Source: Flavobacterium sp. (lineage in GTDB: Bacteria > Bacteroidota > Bacteroidia > Flavobacteriales > Flavobacteriaceae). Taken from it: a stretch of DNA of 43,934 nt. This document shows positions 35,301 to 43,261 of the stretch, piece after piece. A model generated the notes under the pieces. That model saw only the letters and a program-made list of their open reading frames with translations, had not been told where the DNA came from and ran no database searches. Numbering within the stretch: position 1 is the stretch's first letter; each line of letters starts with the position of its first letter. Both the position numbers and the translations under genes were made by a program. The stretch covers positions 1 through 43,934 of the forward strand of contig NZ_SEBR01000033.1 of the NCBI RefSeq assembly GCF_004295795.1, in the 5' to 3' direction.

Positions 35301-36318
35301 AACGCCAGTTCAGTCCCGGAGCAACATGCTCTAAAATAGAAGAAAGCACATGCACATTATACTCCACACCCAAAGTATTCGGAATCGTCAAAAGCAACGT
35401 ATCAGCTTCCCGAATCGCCTCGTCCTGCGCCAATTGCTTGATAAGTTCATCAGGTTCCGCGGCGTAGCTCTTGCCGAAAATGGCGTTTTTGCCCGGCTCG
35501 ATCATCCCGATGGAATGGCTGCTCTTGGATTGTCCGAAGTATAGGCGATCCTGGTCGTTCATGATCGCGAAAATCGATCGGCTTACCGAAACCCTTGGCT
35601 CGCGAGTGTGTCCGGCTTTTTTCCAGGTTTCCTTATAAAGCCTGATCTGCTCGGCTTGCTGTATGTGGAACGGCTTTCCGTTTTCGTCGTATTTGAGCGT
35701 TGAACTCTGTAAATGCATTCCGTTCTCGGCGGCCCAAATTGCCGTGGCGTTCGAGGCCGCGCCCCACCAGATGCGTTCGCGCAGTCCTTGGGAATGCGGT
35801 TCCAGACGCAGCAATCCCGGCGGATTCGGGAACATCGGATAAGGATTGGGTTCGGCAAAGCCCACACCATTTAGTTTGTCGAGAAATTCGAGTGCTTTAC
35901 GGCGTCCCATTTCGGCATCGTCCTCGCCTTGTTTTGGCTCGTGTCCGAAATAGCGCCATCCGTCGATTACTTGTTCGGGCGAACCCCGGCTTATTCCGAG
36001 TTGTAATCTTCCTCCTGAAATCAGATCGGCAGCTCCGGCGTCTTCTACCATGTACATCGGGTTTTCGTACCGCATGTCGATCACGCCCGTGCCGATTTCG
36101 ATTTTCGATGTCTTGGCGCCGATGGCCGACAAAAGTGGAAAGGGCGAGGCGAGTTGTGCCGCGAAATGGTGTACTCTGAAATAGGCGCCGTCCAGGCCGA
36201 GTTCTTCGGCTGCTACGGCCAGATCTATCGATTGGAGTAGCGTGTCTGATGCGGTCCGGGCTTTGTAGGCGGGATGATTTGCCCAATGTCCGAACGATAA
36301 AAATCCTATGCTTTTCAT
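35299..36318 (-). CDS. LLM class flavin-dependent oxidoreductase
   Basis: A 339-residue luciferase-like monooxygenase of the single-subunit type: KSIGFLSFGHW at the start, AAEELGLDGAYFRVHHF, IEIGTGVIDMRYENPMYM, AADLISGGRLQLGISRG (the typical LLM motif for flavin/phosphate contact) and WWGAASNATAIWAAENGMH. The substrate cannot be told from sequence. It is monocistronic, with its 3' end almost touching the repeat element at 34003-35300, and is divergent from the lipoprotein gene at 36501. Confidence 0.9.
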   Translation of the reverse strand: MKSIGFLSFGHWANHPAYKARTASDTLLQSIDLAVAAEELGLDGAYFRVHHFAAQLASPFPLLSAIGAKTSKIEIGTGVIDMRYENPMYMVEDAGAADLISGGRLQLGISRGSPEQVIDGWRYFGHEPKQGEDDAEMGRRKALEFLDKLNGVGFAEPNPYPMFPNPPGLLRLEPHSQGLRERIWWGAASNATAIWAAENGMHLQSSTLKYDENGKPFHIQQAEQIRLYKETWKKAGHTREPRVSVSRSIFAIMNDQDRLYFGQSKSSHSIGMIEPGKNAIFGKSYAAEPDELIKQLAQDEAIREADTLLLTIPNTLGVEYNVHVLSSILEHVAPGLNWR

Positions 36319-36500
36319 AGTCTAAAATTACGGCTTTTTTTGGGTGTTTCGGGTAGTGGCTTTCTTTGGGGATAGCTTGGTTTGGTTTTTCGGATATCTT
36401 ACGAATAAATGTGGATCTGAAGTGACCGACATCGACAAAAACCGATGCCAAAATCTGTTTTATTCGTTACATTCGCCAACCTAAAAACCCAAATTCGCAC

Positions 36501-37349
36501 TTGAAACTATCTTACTTTTTGCTTTTGTTGTTCGTCTCCTGCAGTTCGTCTTCCCAAAAGATGTGCGTGCAGATCAAGGCGCAGTTTGAGAACGATAAGG
36601 CTTCTACAGCCGAAAAAGAACTTACGGTGGAACGGTTGCGGCTGCGACTTGAGGGTGCGCACGTCAAAAATGAAGTGACGCTTTCCCAAGATGTGATTAC
36701 CGTTAAGTTGGCGTGCGATCCGTCCCAATCTTTTCGCAAGGCTTTTCGTTCTGAGGTTTTTGCGATGTATGAGACTTATGATGCGGAAGACGCTTGGCGG
36801 TATTTGGATGCGCTCAAGGAGCAAGCTGTTTTGGGTGTGATCGATCGGCAGACAAACGTTTTGGCCTGCATCGGAACTTGTGCTGCAGCGAATAGCAATG
36901 GCGTTCTGAACTATCTGAATTCCGAAGAAACAAAGAAAAAACTGCCGAAGGACTTGGCTTTTTATTGTGGAAAACCTGATCCTGACAATTTCTCCGTTTC
37001 CATTTATGCCTTGCGGAAAGCCGAAAAACCGCCTGTCGACATAACGATGATCAGGAAGGCCGGCGCTGCCGAATCAATTTATGGAAGCTCCTACAACACC
37101 ACGCTGGAATTCACCAAAGCGCATGCGAAAACGTTCGCCGATCTCACCGAAAAAAATTCCGGCCGCGCCATTTCGATGCTGCTTGGGGACGAAGTGATCT
37201 ATTGCCCGATGGTTTCCGGACGCATCGAAGGCGGAAAAGTCGATATCAGCGCGCGGTTTTCAAAAGTCGAGGCTGAAACGCTTGCCATGCGCATCAATTT
37301 GAGTCCGCCGCTTCGGATTTTGATTTTTGAGGAGAAGCTGATTGAGTGA
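36501..37349 (+). CDS. Lipoprotein with orphan SecD-P1-like head domain
   Basis: A 282-residue protein starting at TTG, with lipoprotein signal MKLSYFLLLLFVSCSSSS (Cys14). The C-terminal part (about residues 195-282: LEFTKAHAKTFADLTEKNSG, RAISMLLGDEVIYCPMVSGR, then KVDISARFSKVEAETLAMRI and LSPPLRILIFEEKLIE) closely follows the periplasmic P1 head of SecD: 'A..FA.LT..N.G..IA..LD..V...P.V...I..G...I...FT..EA..LA..L'. An upstream ferredoxin-like piece (VERLRLRLEGAHVKNEVTLS) also fits. No membrane-channel helices follow, so this is not a SecD translocase but a free-standing P1-like lipoprotein. Function unknown; it may assist export or folding. Confidence 0.75.
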   Translation: MKLSYFLLLLFVSCSSSSQKMCVQIKAQFENDKASTAEKELTVERLRLRLEGAHVKNEVTLSQDVITVKLACDPSQSFRKAFRSEVFAMYETYDAEDAWRYLDALKEQAVLGVIDRQTNVLACIGTCAAANSNGVLNYLNSEETKKKLPKDLAFYCGKPDPDNFSVSIYALRKAEKPPVDITMIRKAGAAESIYGSSYNTTLEFTKAHAKTFADLTEKNSGRAISMLLGDEVIYCPMVSGRIEGGKVDISARFSKVEAETLAMRINLSPPLRILIFEEKLIE

Positions 37350-37714
37350 TAGTTTCAGTGATCTAGGCTTTTTTTGAGGAAATTTCCGCTATCGCCTTGA
37401 CTTGACGTACACTTAGTGTCTCTACGCTGTGCTGGGATGCGCAAGTTGTTTGCGGAGAGGATGGGATTACCTGCGGTGATCCCTTATGTGGGTGTCCGTC
37501 GAGGAAATGCGTTTCTTTTCACGATGCGTATTTTCCTAGCAGAGAGGATGGGATTACCTCCGGTGATCCCTAAGAGGGAATCCGCCAAACAACTTGCGCC
37601 GCTGAAAAAGCGGCGTCAATTTTTTATTTCAGAAAAATTGAGAAAAGCGAAAAGCTTTTCCAATTTCTCCAAAACAAAAAATGCGCTTCCCAAAAGGGAA
37701 GCGCAAGTTGTTTG
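37350..37714. other. Intergenic region with tRNA-derived fragments and terminators
   Basis: No gene is credible here. GCAGAGAGGATGGGATT at 37539-37555 is identical to the tRNA-Ser 3' end at 37714-37730, and GCGCAAGTTGTTTGC plus GAGAGGATGGGATT recurs at 37439-37468. In both fragments the T-arm is replaced by a hairpin GGGATTACC...GGTGATCCC (37463-37483 and 37550-37570). The reverse of GCGCAAGTTGTTT lies at 37587-37599. A + strand terminator stem CGCCGCT/AGCGGCG (37597-37615) with a T-run may end the gene at 36501. Confidence 0.7.
37670..37704 (-). terminator. Terminator of the tRNA-Ser transcript
   Basis: GCGCTTCCC and GGGAAGCGC (37683-37704) form a perfect nine-base stem around four bases. 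On the minus strand it is followed by ATTTTTTGTTTTG, directly downstream of the tRNA. Confidence 0.8.
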
Positions 37715-37801
37715 CAGAGAGGATGGGATTCGAACCCACGATGCAGTTACCCACATACAAACTTTCCAGGCTTGCTCCTTCAACCACTCGGACACCTCTC
37801 T
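37715..37801 (-). tRNA. tRNA-Ser (anticodon GGA)
   Basis: An 87-base class II tRNA on the minus strand. The acceptor stem is AGAGAGG/CCTCTCT, the D-arm follows GTGTCCGAGTGG, the anticodon stem CAAGC/GTTTG encloses CTGGAAA (anticodon GGA, reading UCC/UCU), a long variable arm follows, and the T-arm is GTGGG-TTCGAAT-CCCAT. The discriminator is G and CCA is not encoded. It lies downstream of the asparaginase gene on the same strand, with its own terminator. Confidence 0.95.
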
Positions 37802-37858
37802 AAATTTGCGGTTGCAAAGAAACACATTTTTTTCGGTTGCGGGAAATTAAAAACTGGA

Positions 37859-38893
37859 TTAGGACATTTCTCCTCGCAAAGAAGTCTCGAAAACGGTTCG
37901 GAAAACGCTTGGCGCGACTTTTTCGCCGAGCAGGTACATCAATTTCGTGATTGCCGCTTCGGTTGTGAGGTCTTTTCCCGAGATCACTCCTATTTTCTTG
38001 AGTTGCGTGCTGGTTTCATATTGTCCCATGCTCACGCTTCCGCCCGAACATTGAGTCACGTTTACGATGTGAAGTCCTTTCTTTATGGCTTTTTCGAGTG
38101 CCGAGACGAACCATTTTTCGGTTGGCGCATTCCCCGATCCGTATGTTTCAAGTACCAGGCCTTTGAGGTTTTGGATGCTAAGGATGGCCGAAAGCACATC
38201 GGAACTGATTCCCGGAAACATCTTGAGAACAACCACATCGTCGTTCATTTCGCGGTGAATGACTAGCTTTTTGTTTCCGTTTTTGAGGAAGGCCGATTCG
38301 GTATTGATTTTCAGATGCACGCCCGATTCTGCCAGCGGCGGGTAATTCGGGGAAGCAAACGCATTGAAGTGTTCGGCATTGATCTTGGTCGTGCGGTTGC
38401 CGCGGTAAAGTTTGTATTCGAAGTACAGGCAGACTTCGGAGATTATCGGCTTGTTCTTGTCCCGCAAAGACGCGATCTGGATGGCCGTGATCAGGTTTTC
38501 CTTGGCGTCGGTTCTCAAGTCGCCGATTGGTAGTTGCGATCCTGTGAAAACGACTGGCTTGTCGAGGTGTTCAAGCATAAAACTCAAAGCCGATGCCGAG
38601 TAACTCATCGTGTCAGATCCGTGCAGGATCACGAAGCCGTCGCAAGATTCGTAGTGTTTTTCGACGATGTCGACCAATTGGATCCACTTGTCGGGATTCA
38701 TGTTCGAGGAATCGATCGGTTTTGCGAACGAAATCGTTTCTATCTCGCAGTCGAGCTGTTTTAGCTCTGGGATTTTCTGTAAAAGTTTCGAGAAGTTGAA
38801 CGCCTTGAGCGCGCCAGTCCTGAAATCCTTGACCATTCCGATCGTTCCGCCGGTGTAAATCAACAGGATTTTGGGTCTAGACGACATCGGCAT
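37859..38893 (-). CDS. ansA: Type I L-asparaginase
   Basis: A 344-residue cytoplasmic-type asparaginase that hydrolyses asparagine to aspartate and ammonia. It has both threonine motifs: IYTGGTIGM (Thr14) and VILHGSDTMSYSASAL (Ser93-Asp94-Thr95, in place of the common HGTDTM), plus VVFTGSQLPIGDLRTDAKEN with the conserved Lys. No signal peptide is visible, which fits the type I form. The start at 38893 overlaps the preceding acyltransferase gene by 17 bases; an in-frame ATG at 38887 would reduce this to 11. The two are translationally linked. Confidence 0.95.
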   Translation of the reverse strand: MPMSSRPKILLIYTGGTIGMVKDFRTGALKAFNFSKLLQKIPELKQLDCEIETISFAKPIDSSNMNPDKWIQLVDIVEKHYESCDGFVILHGSDTMSYSASALSFMLEHLDKPVVFTGSQLPIGDLRTDAKENLITAIQIASLRDKNKPIISEVCLYFEYKLYRGNRTTKINAEHFNAFASPNYPPLAESGVHLKINTESAFLKNGNKKLVIHREMNDDVVVLKMFPGISSDVLSAILSIQNLKGLVLETYGSGNAPTEKWFVSALEKAIKKGLHIVNVTQCSGGSVSMGQYETSTQLKKIGVISGKDLTTEAAITKLMYLLGEKVAPSVFRTVFETSLRGEMS

Positions 38894-40013
38894 ATTTCAA
38901 TTTGTTGACCACGGGATTGGCGTACATCGCCAAAAACCCTTCGAAAAGCACCGGATTGTCCTCGTCGATCTTGATCTCAAGACGTCTCTCGAACAATTCC
39001 TTTTCCTTTTCGGTATATCTGTCGGAGTAAGTGTCGGTTTTATGCAACAAATCGTAGGCGATAAAATTCGTCGGCCAAAGTTTATAGCCCGAAATGATCG
39101 CCTCGTCAAGCGCTTGCGTGAGCGCCTGAACTTGTTTTTGGGAGTTTTCGAATTCGGATTTTATCTGATCGATTTCCCCAGACAAAACATCGCCAACGTG
39201 CATGTGGATGCGTTTCTTCTGACCCATGATTCCGGACAAAAGCGTCAGGAAATCCTCGTTTTTCTCCTTGATATATTTTTCATTGTTAGCCTCGGCAAGC
39301 AATCGCGGCATTTTCAGGGCGTCGGTCGGATCGTATTCGTAAGAGATCGAGACCGGAACGATCTTGACCTTCTTGAAATAATCCATCAGATTTTCCTCGT
39401 TCGAACCCATCGCAAGCATTTTCAGGACGCCTTGTTGCGTCTGGTCGTTTCCGTCTTTGGTTCGGCCTTCACGTTGGGCAATCCACACCGAACGATTTTC
39501 GCGGCGAAGCAATCTGGCGATGTATTCGGACATGTTTTTCGAAGCCTGCAAAAGTTCCCTGGGCGGAAGGTTTCGCTGCACCAGAAAGTTTCGGTTCAAA
39601 CGCGAAAGCACGTGCAGGAATTGCTTTTGCACGAGGTTGTCACCGATGGCCGAAGCCGTCATGACGAGTCCGTGCTCGAATAACGCGCAATTCAATAAAG
39701 ACGTGTCGAGAATGATGTCGCGGTGGTTCGAAATGAACAGATAAGCCGTGTTTTGCTCGAGTTTTTCGAAGCCCGAAGTCGTGATGCCTTCAGAACTTCT
39801 GGTCAAAACCTGCTGGATCGAATGATAGACGAAATTGCATTGAAAATCGCGTATCGAGTGCGTGTGTTCGAATTGGGAAAGCCAGGTTTCGTCGGGTTGA
39901 TCGGGAAATGTAAAATTCATCAACGCCTTCATCATCGGATGGTTTGCGACCGATTTCAGCGCGGCGTTCACTTCGGCATCGTAAAATGGCCGGATAGCAT
40001 CGAATTTTGACAT
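38877..40013 (-). CDS. Glycerol-phosphate acyltransferase family protein (PlsC/PlsB-like)
   Basis: A 378-residue acyltransferase. The motif ISNHRDIILDTSLL corresponds to the catalytic His-Asp block, LNRNFLVQRNLPPRE to block II and WIAQREGRTKDG to block III (EGTRS-like). The His-to-Asp spacing is one residue longer than the classical HX4D unless the inner Asp is used. It should transfer fatty acyl groups to (lyso)phosphatidate or glycerol-3-phosphate at the inner membrane; no clear transmembrane helix was seen. It is annotated in many Bacteroidota as 1-acyl-sn-glycerol-3-phosphate acyltransferase and is coupled to ansA downstream. Confidence 0.85.
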   Translation of the reverse strand: MSKFDAIRPFYDAEVNAALKSVANHPMMKALMNFTFPDQPDETWLSQFEHTHSIRDFQCNFVYHSIQQVLTRSSEGITTSGFEKLEQNTAYLFISNHRDIILDTSLLNCALFEHGLVMTASAIGDNLVQKQFLHVLSRLNRNFLVQRNLPPRELLQASKNMSEYIARLLRRENRSVWIAQREGRTKDGNDQTQQGVLKMLAMGSNEENLMDYFKKVKIVPVSISYEYDPTDALKMPRLLAEANNEKYIKEKNEDFLTLLSGIMGQKKRIHMHVGDVLSGEIDQIKSEFENSQKQVQALTQALDEAIISGYKLWPTNFIAYDLLHKTDTYSDRYTEKEKELFERRLEIKIDEDNPVLFEGFLAMYANPVVNKLKYADVV

Positions 40014-40071
40014 TGGCAGTTGTTTAGCTGCAAAAAAACGAAAATTAATCGAGAGTTTTGTTAGCTTTTAC

Positions 40072-40842
40072 TTAAATGCCGTACACCTTTTTTGAATTTT
40101 CGGTTGTGATTTTGGCGATTTCAGAAAGCGGTAAATCATAGATTTCAGACAGCTTTTGGGCAATATTCACGATGTAGGCGCTTTCGTTTCGCTTGCCGCG
40201 GAATGGCATCGGAGCCAGATAAGGCGAATCGGTTTCAAGCACGATATGCTCAAGCGGAATCTCCGACAGGAATTGGTCTATCTTGCCGTTCTTAAAAGTC
40301 GAAACACCGCCGATCCCGAGTTTCATCCCGAGCGAAATCGCGATTTGTGCTTGCTCTTGCGATCCGGTGAAACAGTGGAAAATCCCAAATAGATCATCGG
40401 CTGTTTCATCGGATAAAATCTCGAAAATCTCGTCGAAGGATTCGCGTCCATGAATGTTGATTGCAATCTTGTATTTTTTCGCCAGATGGATTTGCCTGCG
40501 GAAAGCTTGCTGTTGGATCGCCAAAGTCGTCTTGTCCCAATAAAGGTCGATTCCAATTTCTCCCACGGCGCAGAACTTGCGTTTCGACAATTCGGTCTCG
40601 ACGAAATCGAGTTCTTTTTCCCAAGTGTCGGGCTTGACGTAAACCGGATGCAATCCAATCATCAAAAACACGTTTCCGGGATACTGTTTCTCCATTTCGT
40701 ACATCTTTTTGGTGTAAGTCGAATCGATCGAAGGCACGAAGATTCGGGTCACGCCGGCGTTGAAGGCGCGTTGCATCATTTCGTTTCTGTCCTGGGAAAA
40801 TTCTTCGGAGTAAATGTGGGAATGGGTGTCGGTCAAAATCAT
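40072..40842 (-). CDS. tatD: TatD family metal-dependent hydrolase
   Basis: A 256-residue TIM-barrel DNase-like hydrolase with all metal-site motifs in order: LTDTHSHI (His7, His9), AVGEIGIDLYW (Glu), NIHGRESF (His), GIFHCFTG (His) and HIVLETDSPYLAP (Asp). Normal family length, starting at the ATG at 40842. It is 58 bases upstream of the acyltransferase gene on the same strand, so it is likely the first gene of the tatD-acyltransferase-ansA unit. Confidence 0.95.
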   Translation of the reverse strand: MILTDTHSHIYSEEFSQDRNEMMQRAFNAGVTRIFVPSIDSTYTKKMYEMEKQYPGNVFLMIGLHPVYVKPDTWEKELDFVETELSKRKFCAVGEIGIDLYWDKTTLAIQQQAFRRQIHLAKKYKIAINIHGRESFDEIFEILSDETADDLFGIFHCFTGSQEQAQIAISLGMKLGIGGVSTFKNGKIDQFLSEIPLEHIVLETDSPYLAPMPFRGKRNESAYIVNIAQKLSEIYDLPLSEIAKITTENSKKVYGI

Positions 40843-40970
40843 TTGGCGAAGGTAAGGCGCGGTGGCAGTTTTTCCAATTCGCGTTTTTGCGAACGACAGC
40901 TACAACCAAAATTTAACGAATCCGAAAATTCATTAAGACGATTTTGGCGAATCAATACTCGGGAAACCGC

Positions 40971-40978
40971 TATTTTTG
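40971..40978 (+). promoter_or_regulatory. -7 promoter element of the retropepsin-like gene
   Basis: A perfect TATTTTTG. A TTTG at 40943-40946 lies 24 bp upstream, longer than the usual spacer. The predicted transcript would have a leader of only about 10 bases before the ATG at 40996. Confidence 0.45.
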
Positions 40979-40995
40979 GTTTTCACTCGACCGCC

Positions 40996-41448
40996 ATGGA
41001 AAACCTCGACGCCATTCTTATCAATAGCGATTACCAAAAGATCAAATTCAAGATTTCAAAGACGAACCATTTGCTGATGTCGGCCTCGATAAATGGCGTA
41101 AAGGGCGATTTTATCCTCGACACGGGCGCGTCGAACAGTTGCGTAGGTTTTGAGGAAGCCGACCTGTTCAAACTCACCACCGAATTCTCGAAAACAAAAG
41201 CCGCCGGTGCGGGCGCGATCGACATGTTCACGAAATCGGCTCACCGCAATCTGCTCAAGATAGGACGTTGGAGCTATGACGATTTCAACCTCGTGGTTTT
41301 CGATTTGTCGCACGTGAATATGGCGCTCGAACAGCACAAGGCCAAGCGCGTCCAAGGCATCATCGGTGCCGACGTCTTGATTCACGGAAAGGCGATCATT
41401 GACTACGATACGCGGTATTTGTACCTGAAAAAGGCTGCTATCATTTGA
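40996..41448 (+). CDS. Retropepsin-like aspartic protease family protein
   Basis: A 150-residue protein; the start ATG at 40996 was chosen over the long upstream frame, which is antisense to tatD. One aspartic protease-type domain: VKGDFILDTGASNSCVGFE carries the catalytic-type DTGAS motif, followed by a hydrophobic flap-like region and IIGADVLIHGKAIIDYDTRYLYL, the typical IIG.D.L end of clan AA proteins. With one active-site loop it would need to dimerise to be active. No signal peptide is visible, so it is probably cytoplasmic. The substrate is unknown. Confidence 0.85.
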   Translation: MENLDAILINSDYQKIKFKISKTNHLLMSASINGVKGDFILDTGASNSCVGFEEADLFKLTTEFSKTKAAGAGAIDMFTKSAHRNLLKIGRWSYDDFNLVVFDLSHVNMALEQHKAKRVQGIIGADVLIHGKAIIDYDTRYLYLKKAAII

Positions 41449-41519
41449 TTGGCAAATTTTCGGACATTTTTCCTTCAGATAAAGGTTTCCTGACTGTCGG
41501 AACACTTCAGATTTGACGT

Positions 41520-41550
41520 TTTGGAATTCAGAATTTCCACTTTACTTTCG
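41520..41550 (+). promoter_or_regulatory. Promoter of the PH-like membrane protein gene
   Basis: TTTG at 41520-41523, a 19-bp spacer and TACTTTCG at 41543-41550 (one mismatch to TAnnTTTG). The predicted leader is about 45 bases. Confidence 0.55.
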
Positions 41551-41604
41551 CGACATCCGGTTCTTCCGAAGATCTGATGATCCGAAAATCAATACCTCCA
41601 TAAA

Positions 41605-42126
41605 ATGCAAAATCTTTCAATTAAAAAATCGATCTGGAAAGCCTTGAGCTTGGTGCTGACTTCTTCGGCACTTGTCGCGATGGGCGTTTTCATCCTTCTC
41701 GAAAACAGTTCGAGATCTTTTGTCGGATGGATCAATGTGATTTTCTTCAGCCTGAGTTGGCTCGTCGGAATGTACCAATTGTTCGACAGACGTCCGCAAT
41801 TGATCGCCGACGAAAACGGATTTTTCGACCGAATGGTGCTAACAGAACCCATTTCGTGGTCGGCTGTGGAAAGCATCCGAATGAAACAGACCGGATTCAT
41901 CATCGGAAAACAAATTTTCGCAGAAGTCGTACTCAAGCCATTCTCGGGAGAAAACATCGGACGCAAAATCAAAAAACGCCTGTTCACGAAAGCTCCACAA
42001 ACTTCGAAACCTTATGTCGTAAACGTAACACTGTCGCCGCTCGAGGGGAAACCGAGGCAAACGCTCGAAGCACTTCGGACGCTAAAAAACCTATCGGATA
42101 TCGGTACTTCAAACGATATGGACTGA
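41605..42126 (+). CDS. STM3941-like small membrane protein with PH-like domain
   Basis: A 173-residue protein with two adjacent transmembrane helices (about 15-33 and 39-57) followed by a cytoplasmic PH-like strand domain (DRRPQLIADENGFFDRM, ISWSAVESIRMKQT). This layout matches the STM3941/YcxB-like group, whose function is not known. The C-terminal tail is basic and polar. It has its own promoter and terminator, so it is monocistronic. Confidence 0.75.
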   Translation: MQNLSIKKSIWKALSLVLTSSALVAMGVFILLENSSRSFVGWINVIFFSLSWLVGMYQLFDRRPQLIADENGFFDRMVLTEPISWSAVESIRMKQTGFIIGKQIFAEVVLKPFSGENIGRKIKKRLFTKAPQTSKPYVVNVTLSPLEGKPRQTLEALRTLKNLSDIGTSNDMD

Positions 42127-42193
42127 GATTTCCATCCGAATAATTTCGCTGATTTTGTCTTAATCTAACAATCAAACAGCTGAAAATCAAACC

Positions 42194-42228
42194 AAATCCC
42201 GAATAATTCAATTTCGGGATTTTTTTTG
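42194..42228 (+). terminator. Rho-independent terminator
   Basis: AATCCCGAA pairs with TTCGGGATT, followed by an eight-T run. It lies 68 bases after the stop at 42126. Confidence 0.85.
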
Positions 42229-42307
42229 TGACAGAATCTGAAGGAAATTCAGTAATCTTGGCATCCATTTTGCAAAAAACGCCAAACATAACCAATACCA
42301 CTATTTT

Positions 42308-43222
42308 ATGAAAGTGAGAATTACCTCTGCTTTTTTACTGCTTTTTGTTCTCGTTGCCAGCGCACAAAATCGCGGTCATTTGACAATTTTTTCTGAAGAC
42401 GGCGACAAGTTTACGCTAATCCTTAACGGGGAACGCATCAACGAAGTCCCGCAAACCAACCTTCGCGTCGAAGATTTGCCACAACCTTATTACAGCTGCA
42501 AAATCCTTTTCGAGGACAAGACCAAAAAGGAAATTTCTACGAACAACCTTGGCCTGACCGATGTCGACGATCATTTTATGGACGTGACGTACAAGATTCG
42601 CCGCGACAAGAAAAATCCGGAGAAAATGAAGATGAATTTTTTCAGCATGGCCGAAATCGAACCTGATTTCACGCCTCCGCCAAGCCTTTATGTAATGCAC
42701 TACGGACAACCACAACCACGCGTTTCACAAACCGTCACCCAAACCACGACGGTAACGAACGGACAACCGGCTGGCGGCATCTCGATGAACGCAAACATGC
42801 CGGGAATGAACGTGAACATTTCGATCCAAGATCCCGAAATGAGCATGAGCCAAAGCACAAGCACGACGACTACGACAACCGTTTCGGGCAGCGACGACAG
42901 ACGTCCACGACCAAGCCGCGGCTGTTTCGAAGGTTATCCGATGTCACCGCGTCAACTAAGCGATATGATCGCAAGTCTTCGCAAACAAAAATTCGAGGAC
43001 ACGCGTATCAAGACCGCCAAACAGATGATTGCCAACAATTGCATGAGTTCGGCTCAGGTTGCGCAAATGTGCCAGGAATTCACCTTCGAAGCGAACCGTC
43101 TTGATTTGGCCAAATTCGCCTTCGGATTCTGCGTCGATCCAAACAACTACTATAAAGTGAACGATGTTTTTACTTACAGTTCAAGTACTGATGAGTTGAC
43201 GGAGTTTGTTTCCAGACGTTGA
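42308..43222 (+). CDS. Secreted DUF4476-domain protein
   Basis: A 304-residue protein with a signal peptide (MKVRITSAFLLLFVLVASAQ). The N-terminal half (about 22-115) is a beta domain (HLTIFSEDGDKFTLILNGER, YSCKILFEDKTK). A low-complexity Thr/Ser/Met linker (about 130-200, including TTTTTT) follows. The C-terminal 95 residues (CFEGYPMSPRQLSDMIASL, DTRIKTAKQMIANNCMSSAQ, LAKFAFGFCVDPNNYYKV) match the helical DUF4476 domain common in Bacteroidota. Function unknown. A possible -7 TAATCTTG at 42253 lacks a well-spaced -33. Confidence 0.85.
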   Translation: MKVRITSAFLLLFVLVASAQNRGHLTIFSEDGDKFTLILNGERINEVPQTNLRVEDLPQPYYSCKILFEDKTKKEISTNNLGLTDVDDHFMDVTYKIRRDKKNPEKMKMNFFSMAEIEPDFTPPPSLYVMHYGQPQPRVSQTVTQTTTVTNGQPAGGISMNANMPGMNVNISIQDPEMSMSQSTSTTTTTTVSGSDDRRPRPSRGCFEGYPMSPRQLSDMIASLRKQKFEDTRIKTAKQMIANNCMSSAQVAQMCQEFTFEANRLDLAKFAFGFCVDPNNYYKVNDVFTYSSSTDELTEFVSRR

Positions 43223-43261
43223 TGTTTTTCCTTTACGATTCAAATCCTGCTTTTTAAGTGG

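Noticed and set aside
37416..37850. Open frame of 144 codons on the plus strand
   Set aside because: It runs antisense across tRNA-Ser and its duplicated fragments; no start context or family features.
40450..40995. Upstream extension of the retropepsin-like frame
   Set aside because: It is antisense to tatD, and a clear -7 element at 40971 plus ATG at 40996 mark the real start.
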